From assembly GCA_902489225.1 (NCBI GenBank), contig CABTZA010000016.1, positions 1-18,931 of the forward strand: DNA of 18,931 nt, written 5' to 3'. The position numbers and the translations under genes were made by a program. Shown piece after piece: positions 7,568 through 16,469 of this stretch. Every line of letters starts with the position of its first letter. The stretch's first letter is position 1. The DNA comes from an uncultured Collinsella sp. Its GTDB lineage: Bacteria; Actinomycetota; Coriobacteriia; Coriobacteriales; Coriobacteriaceae. The notes under the pieces were generated by a model. That model was not told where the DNA came from and ran no database searches. It worked only from the letters and a program-made list of their open reading frames with translations.

Positions 7568-8767
7568 ATGAATAAGAATGCCGCTACGCAACTGCACATC
7601 TATTCCGCCTTTTTCGTTCTCGCGGGATTTGTTTTAAATCGGGGAGTGTTTCTACTTTTCCTTGCGGAGAAAGGAATGTCTGTCACGGAAATCGCGCTTT
7701 ATCAAGCCCTGTTTAACATTACAACGGTCGTCCTCGAGCTGCCAACAGGGCTGATAGGCGATTTCTTTGGAAAGAAGTTTTCGATTCAAGTGGGCGTGCT
7801 GCTGCTTTTCTTCCATACGGCTGGCATGCTGTTGCTCTCAGGTCCCTTTCTTGTCGTGCTTTCCCTTGTTGAGGCACTCGCCTACTCCCTTCAATCGGGA
7901 TCCGAACAAGCACTTTTATATGAAATTGCCCGGAATGCCGGTCAAGGAGAGCGTTTCCTCACCATCAACGCTCGGCTGCTTGCCGCGCAATCAATCGCTA
8001 CGGGAATGGCGATTGTGCTCGGATCTTTCATTGCCCAAGTATCTTGGAGCGCCCTCTACGTATGTGTCTCCGTTTTCTATCTCCTGCAGCTTTTCCTTCT
8101 GTATCCCATTGAGAGGACGGAAGCGACCCGTTCTGAAAGCTCTGAAAAGGGAAGGTTTGACGCGGCCAAGATGTTCAGACGCGAAACCTGGCGTGTTGGA
8201 GAATCCGCTTTTGCGGTATTGCTTCTTCTAATCGGCACAAGCATGCTCGATGGATTCTATGGGAGTTATTACAACTTGAATCAGTTGGTATTCGACGCAT
8301 TTGATGCTCCCGTCTCCATAATAGGAATCTTTTTCGGTGCATCCTATGCAGTAAATGCGACGGCCTACATTGCAGCAGATTTCTTCTCATTGCGTTTCGG
8401 GAAAAGAAATACCATGCTCGGCTCGATGCTAATCGAGGCTGGCCTTTTCATGATTCTTCCGTGGTTCGCTTCAAATCCGCTGTGTTTGTTTGGCCTTAGC
8501 ATGGTGCTTTGTTTTCTCCCAGAAGTGGTGTACATCACTTCGGAAAACTTAATCCAAGACGCGATAGCGGACGATCTCCGCGCGACGATCCTTTCCGTCG
8601 CGTCTCTGGTAAGGGCTCTCTTTTCTGCAGTGTTTTTCTCCATATTTGGACATGTGTTGGGGTTATATCCCATTCAGATAGCGCTCGGTATTATTGGTGC
8701 AATCGCGATAGCAATTACCGCCGTTGTTTCATTAAAAATGGTTGGAATACAGGTCTCCAAGAATTGA
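7568..8767 (+). CDS. Major facilitator superfamily (MFS) transporter
   Basis: A 399-residue polytopic membrane protein with about twelve hydrophobic segments: six before and six after a polar cytoplasmic loop near residues 181-208 that is rich in Arg, Glu and Ser. The loop between segments 2 and 3 reads ELPTGLIGDFFGKK (about 57-70), the MFS motif A variant found in many putative drug-efflux carriers. The substrate cannot be told; export of a small molecule by proton antiport is the usual role. The weak ribosome site GGAAGTG (7557-7563) precedes the ATG. Base composition is clearly less GC-rich than the neighbours, with codons such as TTT, ATA, AAA, TTA and GGA used freely, which suggests horizontal acquisition. 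It sits alone between the DUF3284 gene and dnaE, with a candidate operator in front and no clear terminator behind. Confidence 0.93.
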   Translation: MNKNAATQLHIYSAFFVLAGFVLNRGVFLLFLAEKGMSVTEIALYQALFNITTVVLELPTGLIGDFFGKKFSIQVGVLLLFFHTAGMLLLSGPFLVVLSLVEALAYSLQSGSEQALLYEIARNAGQGERFLTINARLLAAQSIATGMAIVLGSFIAQVSWSALYVCVSVFYLLQLFLLYPIERTEATRSESSEKGRFDAAKMFRRETWRVGESAFAVLLLLIGTSMLDGFYGSYYNLNQLVFDAFDAPVSIIGIFFGASYAVNATAYIAADFFSLRFGKRNTMLGSMLIEAGLFMILPWFASNPLCLFGLSMVLCFLPEVVYITSENLIQDAIADDLRATILSVASLVRALFSAVFFSIFGHVLGLYPIQIALGIIGAIAIAITAVVSLKMVGIQVSKN

Positions 8768-8875
8768 TATATCGATTGACGAGCTATCCGAAGCGTCGAG
8801 CCTTCTTGATGGACATGACTATTCGTCACAAATCATTCCGCGCATCGCCGGGGTTCCAGTAATACTCGATATATC
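8766..8875. repeat. 10-bp inverted repeat pair downstream of the MFS gene
   Basis: GATATATCGA (8766-8775) has its exact reverse complement TCGATATATC at 8866-8875, 90 nt further on. The left arm overlaps the MFS stop codon. Arms this far apart would make a weak hairpin, so this could be a remnant of an acquired segment or coincidence. Confidence 0.4.
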
Positions 8876-8962
8876 TGGATGCCCTCATTCCCCTTTTTGA
8901 AGGTCCCAAATTGACTACCCGTGTTGGTTTGGCTAGGTTCGGGTGCCGTCCGCGCCGTGCGG

Positions 8963-8968
8963 TAAAAT
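8963..8968 (+). promoter_or_regulatory. Candidate -10 element (TAAAAT) for dnaE
   Basis: TAAAAT lies 39 nt before the dnaE ATG in an otherwise GC-rich stretch, and matches the sigma-70-type -10 consensus at five of six positions. No good -35 is seen. The rest of the 240-nt spacer (8768-9007) holds an inverted repeat and one copy of a 14-bp direct repeat; no terminator or RNA gene is apparent. Confidence 0.4.
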
Positions 8969-9007
8969 CGTTCAGTCAGAACACGAACCCGCATCGGAGC
9001 TCATCAC

Positions 9008-12000
9008 ATGGCATTCGTCCATCTGCACAATCACACTGTTTTCTCTATGCTCGACGGCGCAACCCGTATCCAGGATATGGTCAACCGCGCCGTAGAGCTG
9101 GGCATGCCCGCCGTGGCCATTACCGACCACGGCTACATGTATGGCGTGCCCGACCTGGCGCTGGCCTGCGACGCCGTCAACCACAATACGCCCGAGTACA
9201 AAACCTGGAGCCACGACAAGGCCTTCTTGGAAAAGGACCGCCGCGACGAGCTGGTGGAGCCCGATCCCGAGGAAAACCCGCGCGAGCATGCCCAGTATGT
9301 GAAGGACATGGCCATGTGGGACGAGAAGGGCAACATCGACGAGCTCAAGCCGCCCCTGGTCATCAAGCCCATCTTTGGCTGCGAGGTCTACTTTACGCCG
9401 GACGAGACCCTTGCCCGCGACCATAAGCCCGAGCTCTACCACATGATCCTCCTGGCCAAGGACCAGGAGGGCTACGTCAACCTGATGCAGACGGTTTCCG
9501 AGGCCGCCGTGCAGGGCTTTTACTACAAGCCGCGCGTGACGCTCGATAACCTGCGCCGCCACGCCAAGGGCATGATCTGCACGAGTGCCTGTATCGCCGG
9601 CATCATCCCCAAATACATCGACCGCGGCGACATGGAAGGCGCCATTAAATGGGCCGAGACCTTCCGTGATACCTTCGAGCCCGGCGACTTCTATATCGAG
9701 ATTCAGGAACACGGCATTACCACCGATAACGGCCTGACCGACGAGCAGATGGACCGCACGCTCATCGACATTGCCAAGCAGGTGGGCGTCAAGGTCATCG
9801 CCACCAACGACTTCCACTACCTGCGCCGCGAGGACGCGCCCGTGCAGGACGTCATCATGTGTATTGGCATGAACGCCAAGGTCGACGACCCCAACCGCAT
9901 GCGCATGACCGGCTCGGAGTTTTACATGAAGACCGAGGAGGAGATGCGGGCGATGTTCCCGTATTGCCCCGAGGCATGCGACAACACGCTCGAGATTGCC
10001 GACAAGTGCTACGTTGAGCTCGACTGGGACTCCATCATCCTGCCGCGCTTCCCGTTGCTCGATCCCGGAGAGACGCACGAGAGCCAGTTCCGCCGCGAAT
10101 GCGAGAAGGGCCTGCGCCAGCACTACGGCGACGACTGGGCCACGCGCGAGATCGGTGGCGTCAACATCAAAGAGCGCTTTGAGTACGAATACAAGGTCAT
10201 CTGCGACAAGGGCTTTGCCGCCTACTTCTTGATCGTTGCCGAGTACGTGCAATGGGCCAAGGACAACGGCATCGGCGTCGGCCCCGGCCGTGGCTCGGCC
10301 GCCGGCGCTATCGTCGCCTACGCCATGAACATCACCGCGTTCGACCCGCTCGAGAACGGCCTGATGTTCGAGAGGTTTCTGTCCCCACAGCGTACCGAGA
10401 TGCCCGATATCGATATGGACTTCGACGATGAGCGGCGCCTCGAGGTTGTGGAGCACGTTCGCCAGCTCTACGGCCCCGAGAAAGTCACCCACGTCATCAC
10501 CTACTCGACCATCAAGGCCAAGCAGGCCATCAACGACGCCGCGCGCGTCTTGGACTACCCGGTCTACATGGGCCAGCGCCTGTCCAAGATGGTCTCGAGC
10601 GACCCCAAGGTCAAGCTCAAGCAGGTGCTCGACAAACAACCCGGCAAAGAGGATCTGTTTAACCCCGATTTTGCCGAGGCATATAAAAAGGACGACGACG
10701 CCCGCCGCATCATCGACACCGCGCTCTCGATCGAGGGCCTCACTCGTGGCGAGGGCGTGCACGCGTGCGCCGTTCTGATCTGCCGTGACCCCGTCAACGA
10801 GCACGTACCGACCAAGCTCGACACCAAGGGCGGCGTCGAGATTACCCAGTACGAGGGCCATACCGTCGCCGACATGGGCCTGCTCAAGATGGACTTCCTG
10901 GGCCTGCGTACGCTGACGGTTATCTCCAAGGCCAAGGCCAACATCAAAAAGAACTTCGGCATCGACATCAAAGAGGAAGAGATTCCCTTTGACGATCCCG
11001 AGATCTTTAAGCTCATGGGCTCCGGCCACACCGCCGGCGTCTTCCAGGTCGAGTCCGCCGGCATGACGGCCACGATCAAGAACATGAAGCCCACCGAGTA
11101 CAAGCACGTCGTAGCATTGATCGCCCTGTACCGCCCGGGCCCGCTGGGCGCCGGCATGGTCTCGTCCTACATCAACCGTATGAACGGCAAGGAGCCGGCG
11201 GTCTCCTACGACGACCGCTTGGACGACATCCTGGGCGAAACCTACGGCACCATGGTCTACCAGGAGCAGGTTATGCTCATCTCCGTCGAGATGTGCGGCT
11301 TCTCCAAGGGCGAATCGGACTCGCGTATCCGTAAGCCCGTGGCTAAGAAAAAGATCAAGCTGCTCACGTCGACGGTGCTGCACTGGGAGGATGGCTCGGA
11401 CGAGACCACCTACGACCACTGGATGAACGGCGCCATCAAGAACAACTACACGCGCGAGGTCGCCCAGAAGATTTGGGACGACGTTCTTGAGTTCGCGTCC
11501 TACGCCTTTAACAAGTCGCACTCCGCCGGCTACGCCATTCTGGTTATGCAGACGGCATGGCTCAAGGCGCACTATCCGCACGAGTACATGGCGGCCGTTC
11601 TGACGTCCTATACGGGCAAGACCGACAAGATCGTGCACTACGTCTCGGCATGCCGTCACGACGGCATCCCCGTGCTGTCGCCAGATGTCAACGAGTCCGG
11701 TACCGAGTTCACGGCTACCAAGGAGGGCGTGCGCTTTGGTCTGGCCGGCATCCGCGGCGTGGGCACCGGCGTGGCGCAGGCGATTATCGCCGAGCGCGAG
11801 GCGGGCGGCCCGTTTAAGACGCTGCACGACTTTGTCGAGCGCGTGGACTCGAGCCAGGCCAACCGCCGCGTGATCGAATCGCTCATCAAGGCAGGCGCCT
11901 TCGACTCCACGGGGTATCCGCGTCGCCAGATGATGCACTTTGTGGATAAGAACAACCCCGAGAACATCATCGATGCCGCGGTGAAGCGCCAGAAGGATCG

Positions 12001-12811
12001 CGCGAGCGGTCAGACGTCGTTCTTTGATATGTTTGGCGACGTTGAGGGCTCGGGCTTTGAGGTGAGCGTGCCCGATCCGGATGGCCAGGAATGGGACCGC
12101 CACCTTAAGCTGAGCCAGGAGAAGGAGGTTCTGGGCATCTACGTCTCGGACCACCCGCTGCGCCCGTTTGAGTATGCACTAGCCAAGGCGCGCGACTTCT
12201 CGTTCTCGCAGATCGACACCGGATACGAGGTGCAAAACCCCACGGGCGGCACCATCAACCAGGAGATTCCCGAGGGCAAGGCGCTGTGGTGGGCCGGCAT
12301 GGTTTCGAGCGTGTCCAAGCGCGTGACCAAAAACGGCGACCCCATGGGTATCGTGCAGCTCGAAGACATGGAAGGCGAGGCCACGGTCGTGGTGTTCCCC
12401 AAGACCTACAAGGAGGCCGAGGGGTATCTGTACGGCGAGGTCGATCCCGAGACCGGCGCGCAGCTGTCCGACGCGTTTGTGCGCATTAAGGGCAAGCTCG
12501 AGCGCTCGGACCGCGGCGACCAGATCATCGCGCAGGAGATTGTGCCGCTGGAGCTTAGCGAGGAGAAAAACAAGCCCAAGGTCTTTGAGGTCATGGTGCC
12601 CAACAGCCGCTTTAGCCAGGGCAATATGGCGCGCCTGGCCACGGTGCTCACCACCAACCCGGGCGGCGACCGCGTGGAGATCTTTATTGAGCAAGTCGAC
12701 GGGCGCGTGCTGCGTGCCGAGGTGCCGGCCAAGGTCAACGCACGCTCGATTCCGCTGCTGGCAGAGGCAAAGGCCATCGTCGGCAACCAAGGCCGTGTGA
12801 CGGTTATCTAA
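9008..12811 (+). CDS. dnaE: DNA polymerase III alpha subunit (DnaE)
   Basis: Catalytic subunit of the replicative polymerase. The N-terminal PHP domain keeps its expected metal ligands: H5 and H7 (HLHNHT), D40-H41 (ITDHG), E126 (GCEVYF), H145, C195 (SACIAG), D268 and H270 (NDFHYL). An intact PHP site fits built-in 3'-5' proofreading as in mycobacterial DnaE1. The polymerase core shows GPGRGSAAGA, the palm PDIDMDFD with D467 and D469, and the third acidic residue D629 in MDFLGLRTLT. Then come FNKSHSAGYA, a helix-hairpin-helix (about 911-927), a beta-clamp-binding motif QTSFFDMF (1002-1009), and an OB fold near 1085-1130. At 1267 aa it exceeds E. coli DnaE (1160 aa), mainly through an insertion in the PHP domain (about 58-115) and a short one in the fingers (about 794-805). 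GGAG at 8996-8999 supports the start. Confidence 0.98.
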   Translation: MAFVHLHNHTVFSMLDGATRIQDMVNRAVELGMPAVAITDHGYMYGVPDLALACDAVNHNTPEYKTWSHDKAFLEKDRRDELVEPDPEENPREHAQYVKDMAMWDEKGNIDELKPPLVIKPIFGCEVYFTPDETLARDHKPELYHMILLAKDQEGYVNLMQTVSEAAVQGFYYKPRVTLDNLRRHAKGMICTSACIAGIIPKYIDRGDMEGAIKWAETFRDTFEPGDFYIEIQEHGITTDNGLTDEQMDRTLIDIAKQVGVKVIATNDFHYLRREDAPVQDVIMCIGMNAKVDDPNRMRMTGSEFYMKTEEEMRAMFPYCPEACDNTLEIADKCYVELDWDSIILPRFPLLDPGETHESQFRRECEKGLRQHYGDDWATREIGGVNIKERFEYEYKVICDKGFAAYFLIVAEYVQWAKDNGIGVGPGRGSAAGAIVAYAMNITAFDPLENGLMFERFLSPQRTEMPDIDMDFDDERRLEVVEHVRQLYGPEKVTHVITYSTIKAKQAINDAARVLDYPVYMGQRLSKMVSSDPKVKLKQVLDKQPGKEDLFNPDFAEAYKKDDDARRIIDTALSIEGLTRGEGVHACAVLICRDPVNEHVPTKLDTKGGVEITQYEGHTVADMGLLKMDFLGLRTLTVISKAKANIKKNFGIDIKEEEIPFDDPEIFKLMGSGHTAGVFQVESAGMTATIKNMKPTEYKHVVALIALYRPGPLGAGMVSSYINRMNGKEPAVSYDDRLDDILGETYGTMVYQEQVMLISVEMCGFSKGESDSRIRKPVAKKKIKLLTSTVLHWEDGSDETTYDHWMNGAIKNNYTREVAQKIWDDVLEFASYAFNKSHSAGYAILVMQTAWLKAHYPHEYMAAVLTSYTGKTDKIVHYVSACRHDGIPVLSPDVNESGTEFTATKEGVRFGLAGIRGVGTGVAQAIIAEREAGGPFKTLHDFVERVDSSQANRRVIESLIKAGAFDSTGYPRRQMMHFVDKNNPENIIDAAVKRQKDRASGQTSFFDMFGDVEGSGFEVSVPDPDGQEWDRHLKLSQEKEVLGIYVSDHPLRPFEYALAKARDFSFSQIDTGYEVQNPTGGTINQEIPEGKALWWAGMVSSVSKRVTKNGDPMGIVQLEDMEGEATVVVFPKTYKEAEGYLYGEVDPETGAQLSDAFVRIKGKLERSDRGDQIIAQEIVPLELSEEKNKPKVFEVMVPNSRFSQGNMARLATVLTTNPGGDRVEIFIEQVDGRVLRAEVPAKVNARSIPLLAEAKAIVGNQGRVTVI

Positions 12812-12829
12812 GCTACCCCGGGTGAGATT

Positions 12830-12834
12830 GGAGG
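12830..12834 (+). promoter_or_regulatory. Ribosome binding site deciding the SNF2 helicase start
   Basis: GGAGG lies 5 nt before the ATG at 12840. The in-frame GTG at 12822 would add six residues but has no ribosome site in front of it, and this GGAGG would lie inside its coding sequence. The ATG at 12840 is therefore preferred. Confidence 0.75.
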
Positions 12835-12839
12835 AAGTG

Positions 12840-15800
12840 ATGGCGCAGGGGACGTTTGTGCAGGCGCTCCGGAAAGAGGCGGCGCTGAGCGGCACCTTTA
12901 TGAAGGGGCGTTCGCTCATGCTCAACGGCGCCGTGCTGTCGATCGAGGACAGCGGCTCGCGCTTCTCCAAAAACGTGACGGTTGAGGGCTCGGTGCGCGG
13001 TTCGCGTGGCGACCTGTACAAGACGCACGTGGCGCTCGACATGGACGAGCACGAGGTGATCGACTACGACTGCGATTGCCCCGCCGCCTATCGATACCCC
13101 GGTATGTGCAAGCACGCTATTGCCACGGCTCTGGCGTATTTGGATGCCAGCGGTGCCGAGCCCGTCGAGGGCCTGCGCACGCCGGTCCGCACGTTTACGG
13201 CGGCGCCTAAGCAAGCCGCGCGTCCTGCGTCTGCCGCACCGGCGGTCAACCCTAACTTTCCCTTCCCGGCGCCCGTCCCCACGAGCCCGAGCCTCATGAA
13301 GGCGCTCTCCGATCTTTCGGACGCGCGCATGGATGAGTTGGCGGGCATGCGCCGCAAGCTCGCCGGCACTGTCGACCCCGATGCCCCCAAGGCGGTGTTG
13401 GAGCCCTCGCTGGTACCGTACTACAATCCGCTGTTTGCCGACCGCTTTAGCTGGGCGCTCGAGCTTCGCATCCGCTGCGGCTCGGTGTCCTACGTGGTCA
13501 AGGACATCGACGGCATGGCCGCCGCCTACGTGCGCGGCGGCACGTTCTCGTACGGCAAAAAGCTCACATTCCTCCATACACCTGAGGCCTTCGACGAGGT
13601 TTCGGTGCGTCTACTCGACCTTGTTGTGGCAACGGTTGTGTATCTGAGCGACATCACAAGTTCGCGTTCGGCGTCGTACGATTTTGCACGCAGCGGCTTT
13701 GTCGCCGAGCGCCAGCTGCCGCTGTCCGAGCATGACATCGTATACATGCTGGACCTGCTGCGTGGCCGGACCATTTCCTTTGAGCCCGCCTGGTCGCGGG
13801 GAACGACGACGCATCGTTCCTACGAGGTGGCGGTTGAGTTGTTGCCGGTGGGGGAGGACGAGGCCTCGGCAAAACAACCGCCACTCCTTGCCGCCAAGAT
13901 CGCGCCGGCGGCCGGTGGCAGCTACGACCTGCGCCTGCCGGCCGATACGTACTGCTTTGTCGCAGGCGACGCGGCCTATCTGGTCGACACGCACCGCGCG
14001 CGCCGCGCCGATGCAGCGTTTGCTCAGCATGCCGCACCGTTTCTGTCGCGTCTGCTGCCTTGTCGCACGCCGGTCCATATCGCCGCCGAACAGGTGGGCG
14101 AATTCTGCCGCATGGCACTGCCCGTGCTGCGCGAATACACTGACCTCACCGCTCCCGCCGTGCTCGACACCGTGGCGCCCGAGCCGAGCTTTGCCATGGC
14201 AATCGGTGTCGACGACGGGCTCGTGACCTGCAAGATTACGGTTGCCTACGGTGATTGGTCGGCAGATCTCTTTAGCCTGGGTGCTCCGGGAAGCCCCTTC
14301 GAAGAACAGCGCCCGGGCGTGCCGCCGCGCGACGAGATAGCAGAGTTTCGCGTTATGGACACGGCGGCCCTGTATTTCGACTTTTACGAGGGCGGCCTGG
14401 CGTTTGAGGAGCGCGACGACGAGAGCCTGTTCTGCTTGCTGACCGAGGGCCTGTCCGCCCTGTCCGAGCTGGGTGAGGTCATGCTCAGCGACCGTCTGCG
14501 CCAGATCTCGGTCCGCCCTGCGCCCAAGCTTTCGGTGCGTGCGACCGTCAAGAGCAATCTGCTCGATGTCGAGCTGGGTGCGAGCGGGCTTTCGGCCGCG
14601 GACCTTGCCGTCTATCTCGATTCGTACAAGCGTCACCAGACGTTTGCGCGTCTCACGTCCGGCGACATCATTCGCCTGGACGAGGGCGCCCGAGCCGCGT
14701 TTGGCCTCGCCGAGGACCTGGGTGTCGATGCCGTCGACCTGCTCGACGGCGTGTCGCTTCCCGCGTCGAGTACCCTATTCGTCGATAGCATGCTCGCGCG
14801 CACGCCCGCGCTCGAGGCCGATCGTGACGCCGCGTTCCGCCGCACCGTCGAGCGCTTGGATACGCTCGACAAGATGGACTTTACGGTGCCGGTCTCGCTC
14901 AAGGCCACACTGCGCGGCTATCAGGTCGACGGATACCAGTGGCTCGGCTCGCTCGAACACCTGGCCCTTGGCGGCATCTTGGCCGACGACATGGGCCTGG
15001 GCAAAACGCTGCAGATGATCGCACATATCCTGGCGCGCGTGGAAGCGGGGGACGCCAAGCCCACGCTTGTGGTGTGCCCTGCGTCGCTTGTGTACAACTG
15101 GACCGCCGAGCTGGAGCGCTTTGCCCCGTCGCTCGATGTGTGCGCCATCGTGGGCGCCAAGGCGCAGCGTCGCGTGCAGATTGCCGGCGTTGCCGAGCAT
15201 AACGTGGTCGTGACGTCGTATGACCTTATGCGGCGCGATATCGACGAGTACGTCGAGCAGGATTTTGCCCGCGTGGTGCTCGACGAGGCCCAGTACATTA
15301 AAAACCCGCTCACGCAGGTAGCGCGCGCCGCCAAGCGCCTGCCTGCCGGCGTGCGCTTTGCCTTGACGGGCACGCCCATCGAAAACCGCTTGTCCGAGCT
15401 CTGGAGCATCTTCGACTTTTTGATGCCGGGCCTGCTTGGCACGCGCGAGTCGTTTGCCAAGCGCTTCGAAAGCCCGGTCGAGCACGCCGAGGGCGACAGC
15501 GCCGCTCGTCTGCAGGCACTCGTGTCGCCGTTTGTACTGCGCCGTGTCAAGGAGGACGTGGTGGCCGATCTGCCCGAAAAGATCGAGGACACGGTCATGG
15601 CGCAGCTCACCGGCGAGCAGCGCAAGCTCTACCTGGCCAACCAGGACCGCATCGCCCAGCAGGTGCAGCACCGCGAGGCCGGGGAGTTTAAGAAGGACAA
15701 GCTCAAGGTACTTGCCGAGCTCACCAAGCTGCGCCAGATCTGCTGCGACCCGCGTCTGCACTACGAGGATTACAAGGCGGGGAGCGCCAAGCTCGATACG

Positions 15801-16304
15801 TGCATGGAGCTCGTGCACGGCGCACTCGACGGCGGACATCGCATCCTGTTGTTCAGCCAGTTTACGGGTATGCTCGATATTATCGGTAAGCGCCTGGCCA
15901 AGGAGGATATCGCCTTCCTTAAGCTCACGGGCGCATCGTCTAAAGAGAGCCGCGCCAAGATGGTCGCACAGTTCCAGGCGGGCGAGGTGCCGGTCTTTTT
16001 GATCTCGCTCAAGGCGGGCGGCGTGGGCCTTAACCTGACGGCGGCCGACGTGGTAATCCACTACGACCCGTGGTGGAACGTGGCGGCGCAGGACCAAGCG
16101 ACTGACCGCGCGCATCGTATTGGCCAGCAACATACCGTGACCGTGTACAAGCTCATCGCCAAGGACACGATCGAGGAGCGCATTATGCAGATGCAGGAGT
16201 CCAAGCGCGACCTGGTCAACAGCGTGCTCGGCGGCGACGGCATCTCGTCGGCACTGTTCACGCGCGAGGATGTTCTGGCGCTGCTCGGCGGCGACGGGCG
16301 CTAG
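12840..16304 (+). CDS. SWIM zinc-finger SNF2-family DEAD/DEAH helicase
   Basis: A bacterial Swi2/Snf2 (RapA/HepA-like) double-stranded DNA translocase of 1154 aa. The N-terminus has a SWIM zinc finger, C78-x-C80-x9-C90-x-H92, a DNA- or protein-binding module. A long middle region (about 140-690) resembles the bacterial SNF2-associated region, with no motif I can name. The motor follows: DMGLGKT with K722, DEAQ (815-818), LTGTPIENRLSELWS, FVLRRVKED, then the second RecA-like lobe with LFSQFTGMLD, SLKAGGVGLNLTAADVVIHYDPWWN and QATDRAHRIGQ (1086-1096). All core ATPase motifs look intact. It starts 28 nt after the dnaE stop codon with its own strong ribosome site and no visible promoter between, so co-transcription with dnaE is likely. 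A role in clearing proteins or RNA polymerase from DNA during replication or repair is an inference from family and position. Confidence 0.94.
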   Translation: MAQGTFVQALRKEAALSGTFMKGRSLMLNGAVLSIEDSGSRFSKNVTVEGSVRGSRGDLYKTHVALDMDEHEVIDYDCDCPAAYRYPGMCKHAIATALAYLDASGAEPVEGLRTPVRTFTAAPKQAARPASAAPAVNPNFPFPAPVPTSPSLMKALSDLSDARMDELAGMRRKLAGTVDPDAPKAVLEPSLVPYYNPLFADRFSWALELRIRCGSVSYVVKDIDGMAAAYVRGGTFSYGKKLTFLHTPEAFDEVSVRLLDLVVATVVYLSDITSSRSASYDFARSGFVAERQLPLSEHDIVYMLDLLRGRTISFEPAWSRGTTTHRSYEVAVELLPVGEDEASAKQPPLLAAKIAPAAGGSYDLRLPADTYCFVAGDAAYLVDTHRARRADAAFAQHAAPFLSRLLPCRTPVHIAAEQVGEFCRMALPVLREYTDLTAPAVLDTVAPEPSFAMAIGVDDGLVTCKITVAYGDWSADLFSLGAPGSPFEEQRPGVPPRDEIAEFRVMDTAALYFDFYEGGLAFEERDDESLFCLLTEGLSALSELGEVMLSDRLRQISVRPAPKLSVRATVKSNLLDVELGASGLSAADLAVYLDSYKRHQTFARLTSGDIIRLDEGARAAFGLAEDLGVDAVDLLDGVSLPASSTLFVDSMLARTPALEADRDAAFRRTVERLDTLDKMDFTVPVSLKATLRGYQVDGYQWLGSLEHLALGGILADDMGLGKTLQMIAHILARVEAGDAKPTLVVCPASLVYNWTAELERFAPSLDVCAIVGAKAQRRVQIAGVAEHNVVVTSYDLMRRDIDEYVEQDFARVVLDEAQYIKNPLTQVARAAKRLPAGVRFALTGTPIENRLSELWSIFDFLMPGLLGTRESFAKRFESPVEHAEGDSAARLQALVSPFVLRRVKEDVVADLPEKIEDTVMAQLTGEQRKLYLANQDRIAQQVQHREAGEFKKDKLKVLAELTKLRQICCDPRLHYEDYKAGSAKLDTCMELVHGALDGGHRILLFSQFTGMLDIIGKRLAKEDIAFLKLTGASSKESRAKMVAQFQAGEVPVFLISLKAGGVGLNLTAADVVIHYDPWWNVAAQDQATDRAHRIGQQHTVTVYKLIAKDTIEERIMQMQESKRDLVNSVLGGDGISSALFTREDVLALLGGDGR

Positions 16305-16469
16305 CCGCGCGCGGGGTGGGACTGCTGGAGTGGGCAGGACGGTCGACGCATTTTGGCCCGACCGCTTGCCTGGTCCGTTATGTGTTCATTTGCAATGCCG
16401 TGGATGGTTTGTCTGCCTTTGGGCATAAGAACCATCAAGAACATTGGCACATCAGCAAAGGAGAACATC

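Noticed and set aside
8911..8916. TTGACT as a dnaE -35 element
   Set aside because: It is 46 nt upstream of the TAAAAT -10 candidate, far beyond workable spacing.
8972..12154. 1060-codon open frame on the - strand opposite dnaE
   Set aside because: It mirrors the highly conserved dnaE gene. Long antisense frames are usual in GC-rich genes, and its translation is repetitive Val/Leu/Gly/His-rich text with no recognisable domain.
14775..16133. 452-codon open frame on the - strand opposite the SNF2 helicase
   Set aside because: Overlaps conserved SNF2 motifs on the other strand and shows no protein-family features.
16305..16314. CCGCGCGCGG palindrome after the SNF2 stop codon as a terminator
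   Set aside because: It is self-complementary with no loop and is followed by GGTGGGACT, not a T-run.
16353..16469. Longer N-terminus for the superoxide reductase starting at ATG 16353
   Set aside because: The extra 39 residues do not match the family, and a strong AAAGGAG sits just before the ATG at 16470.
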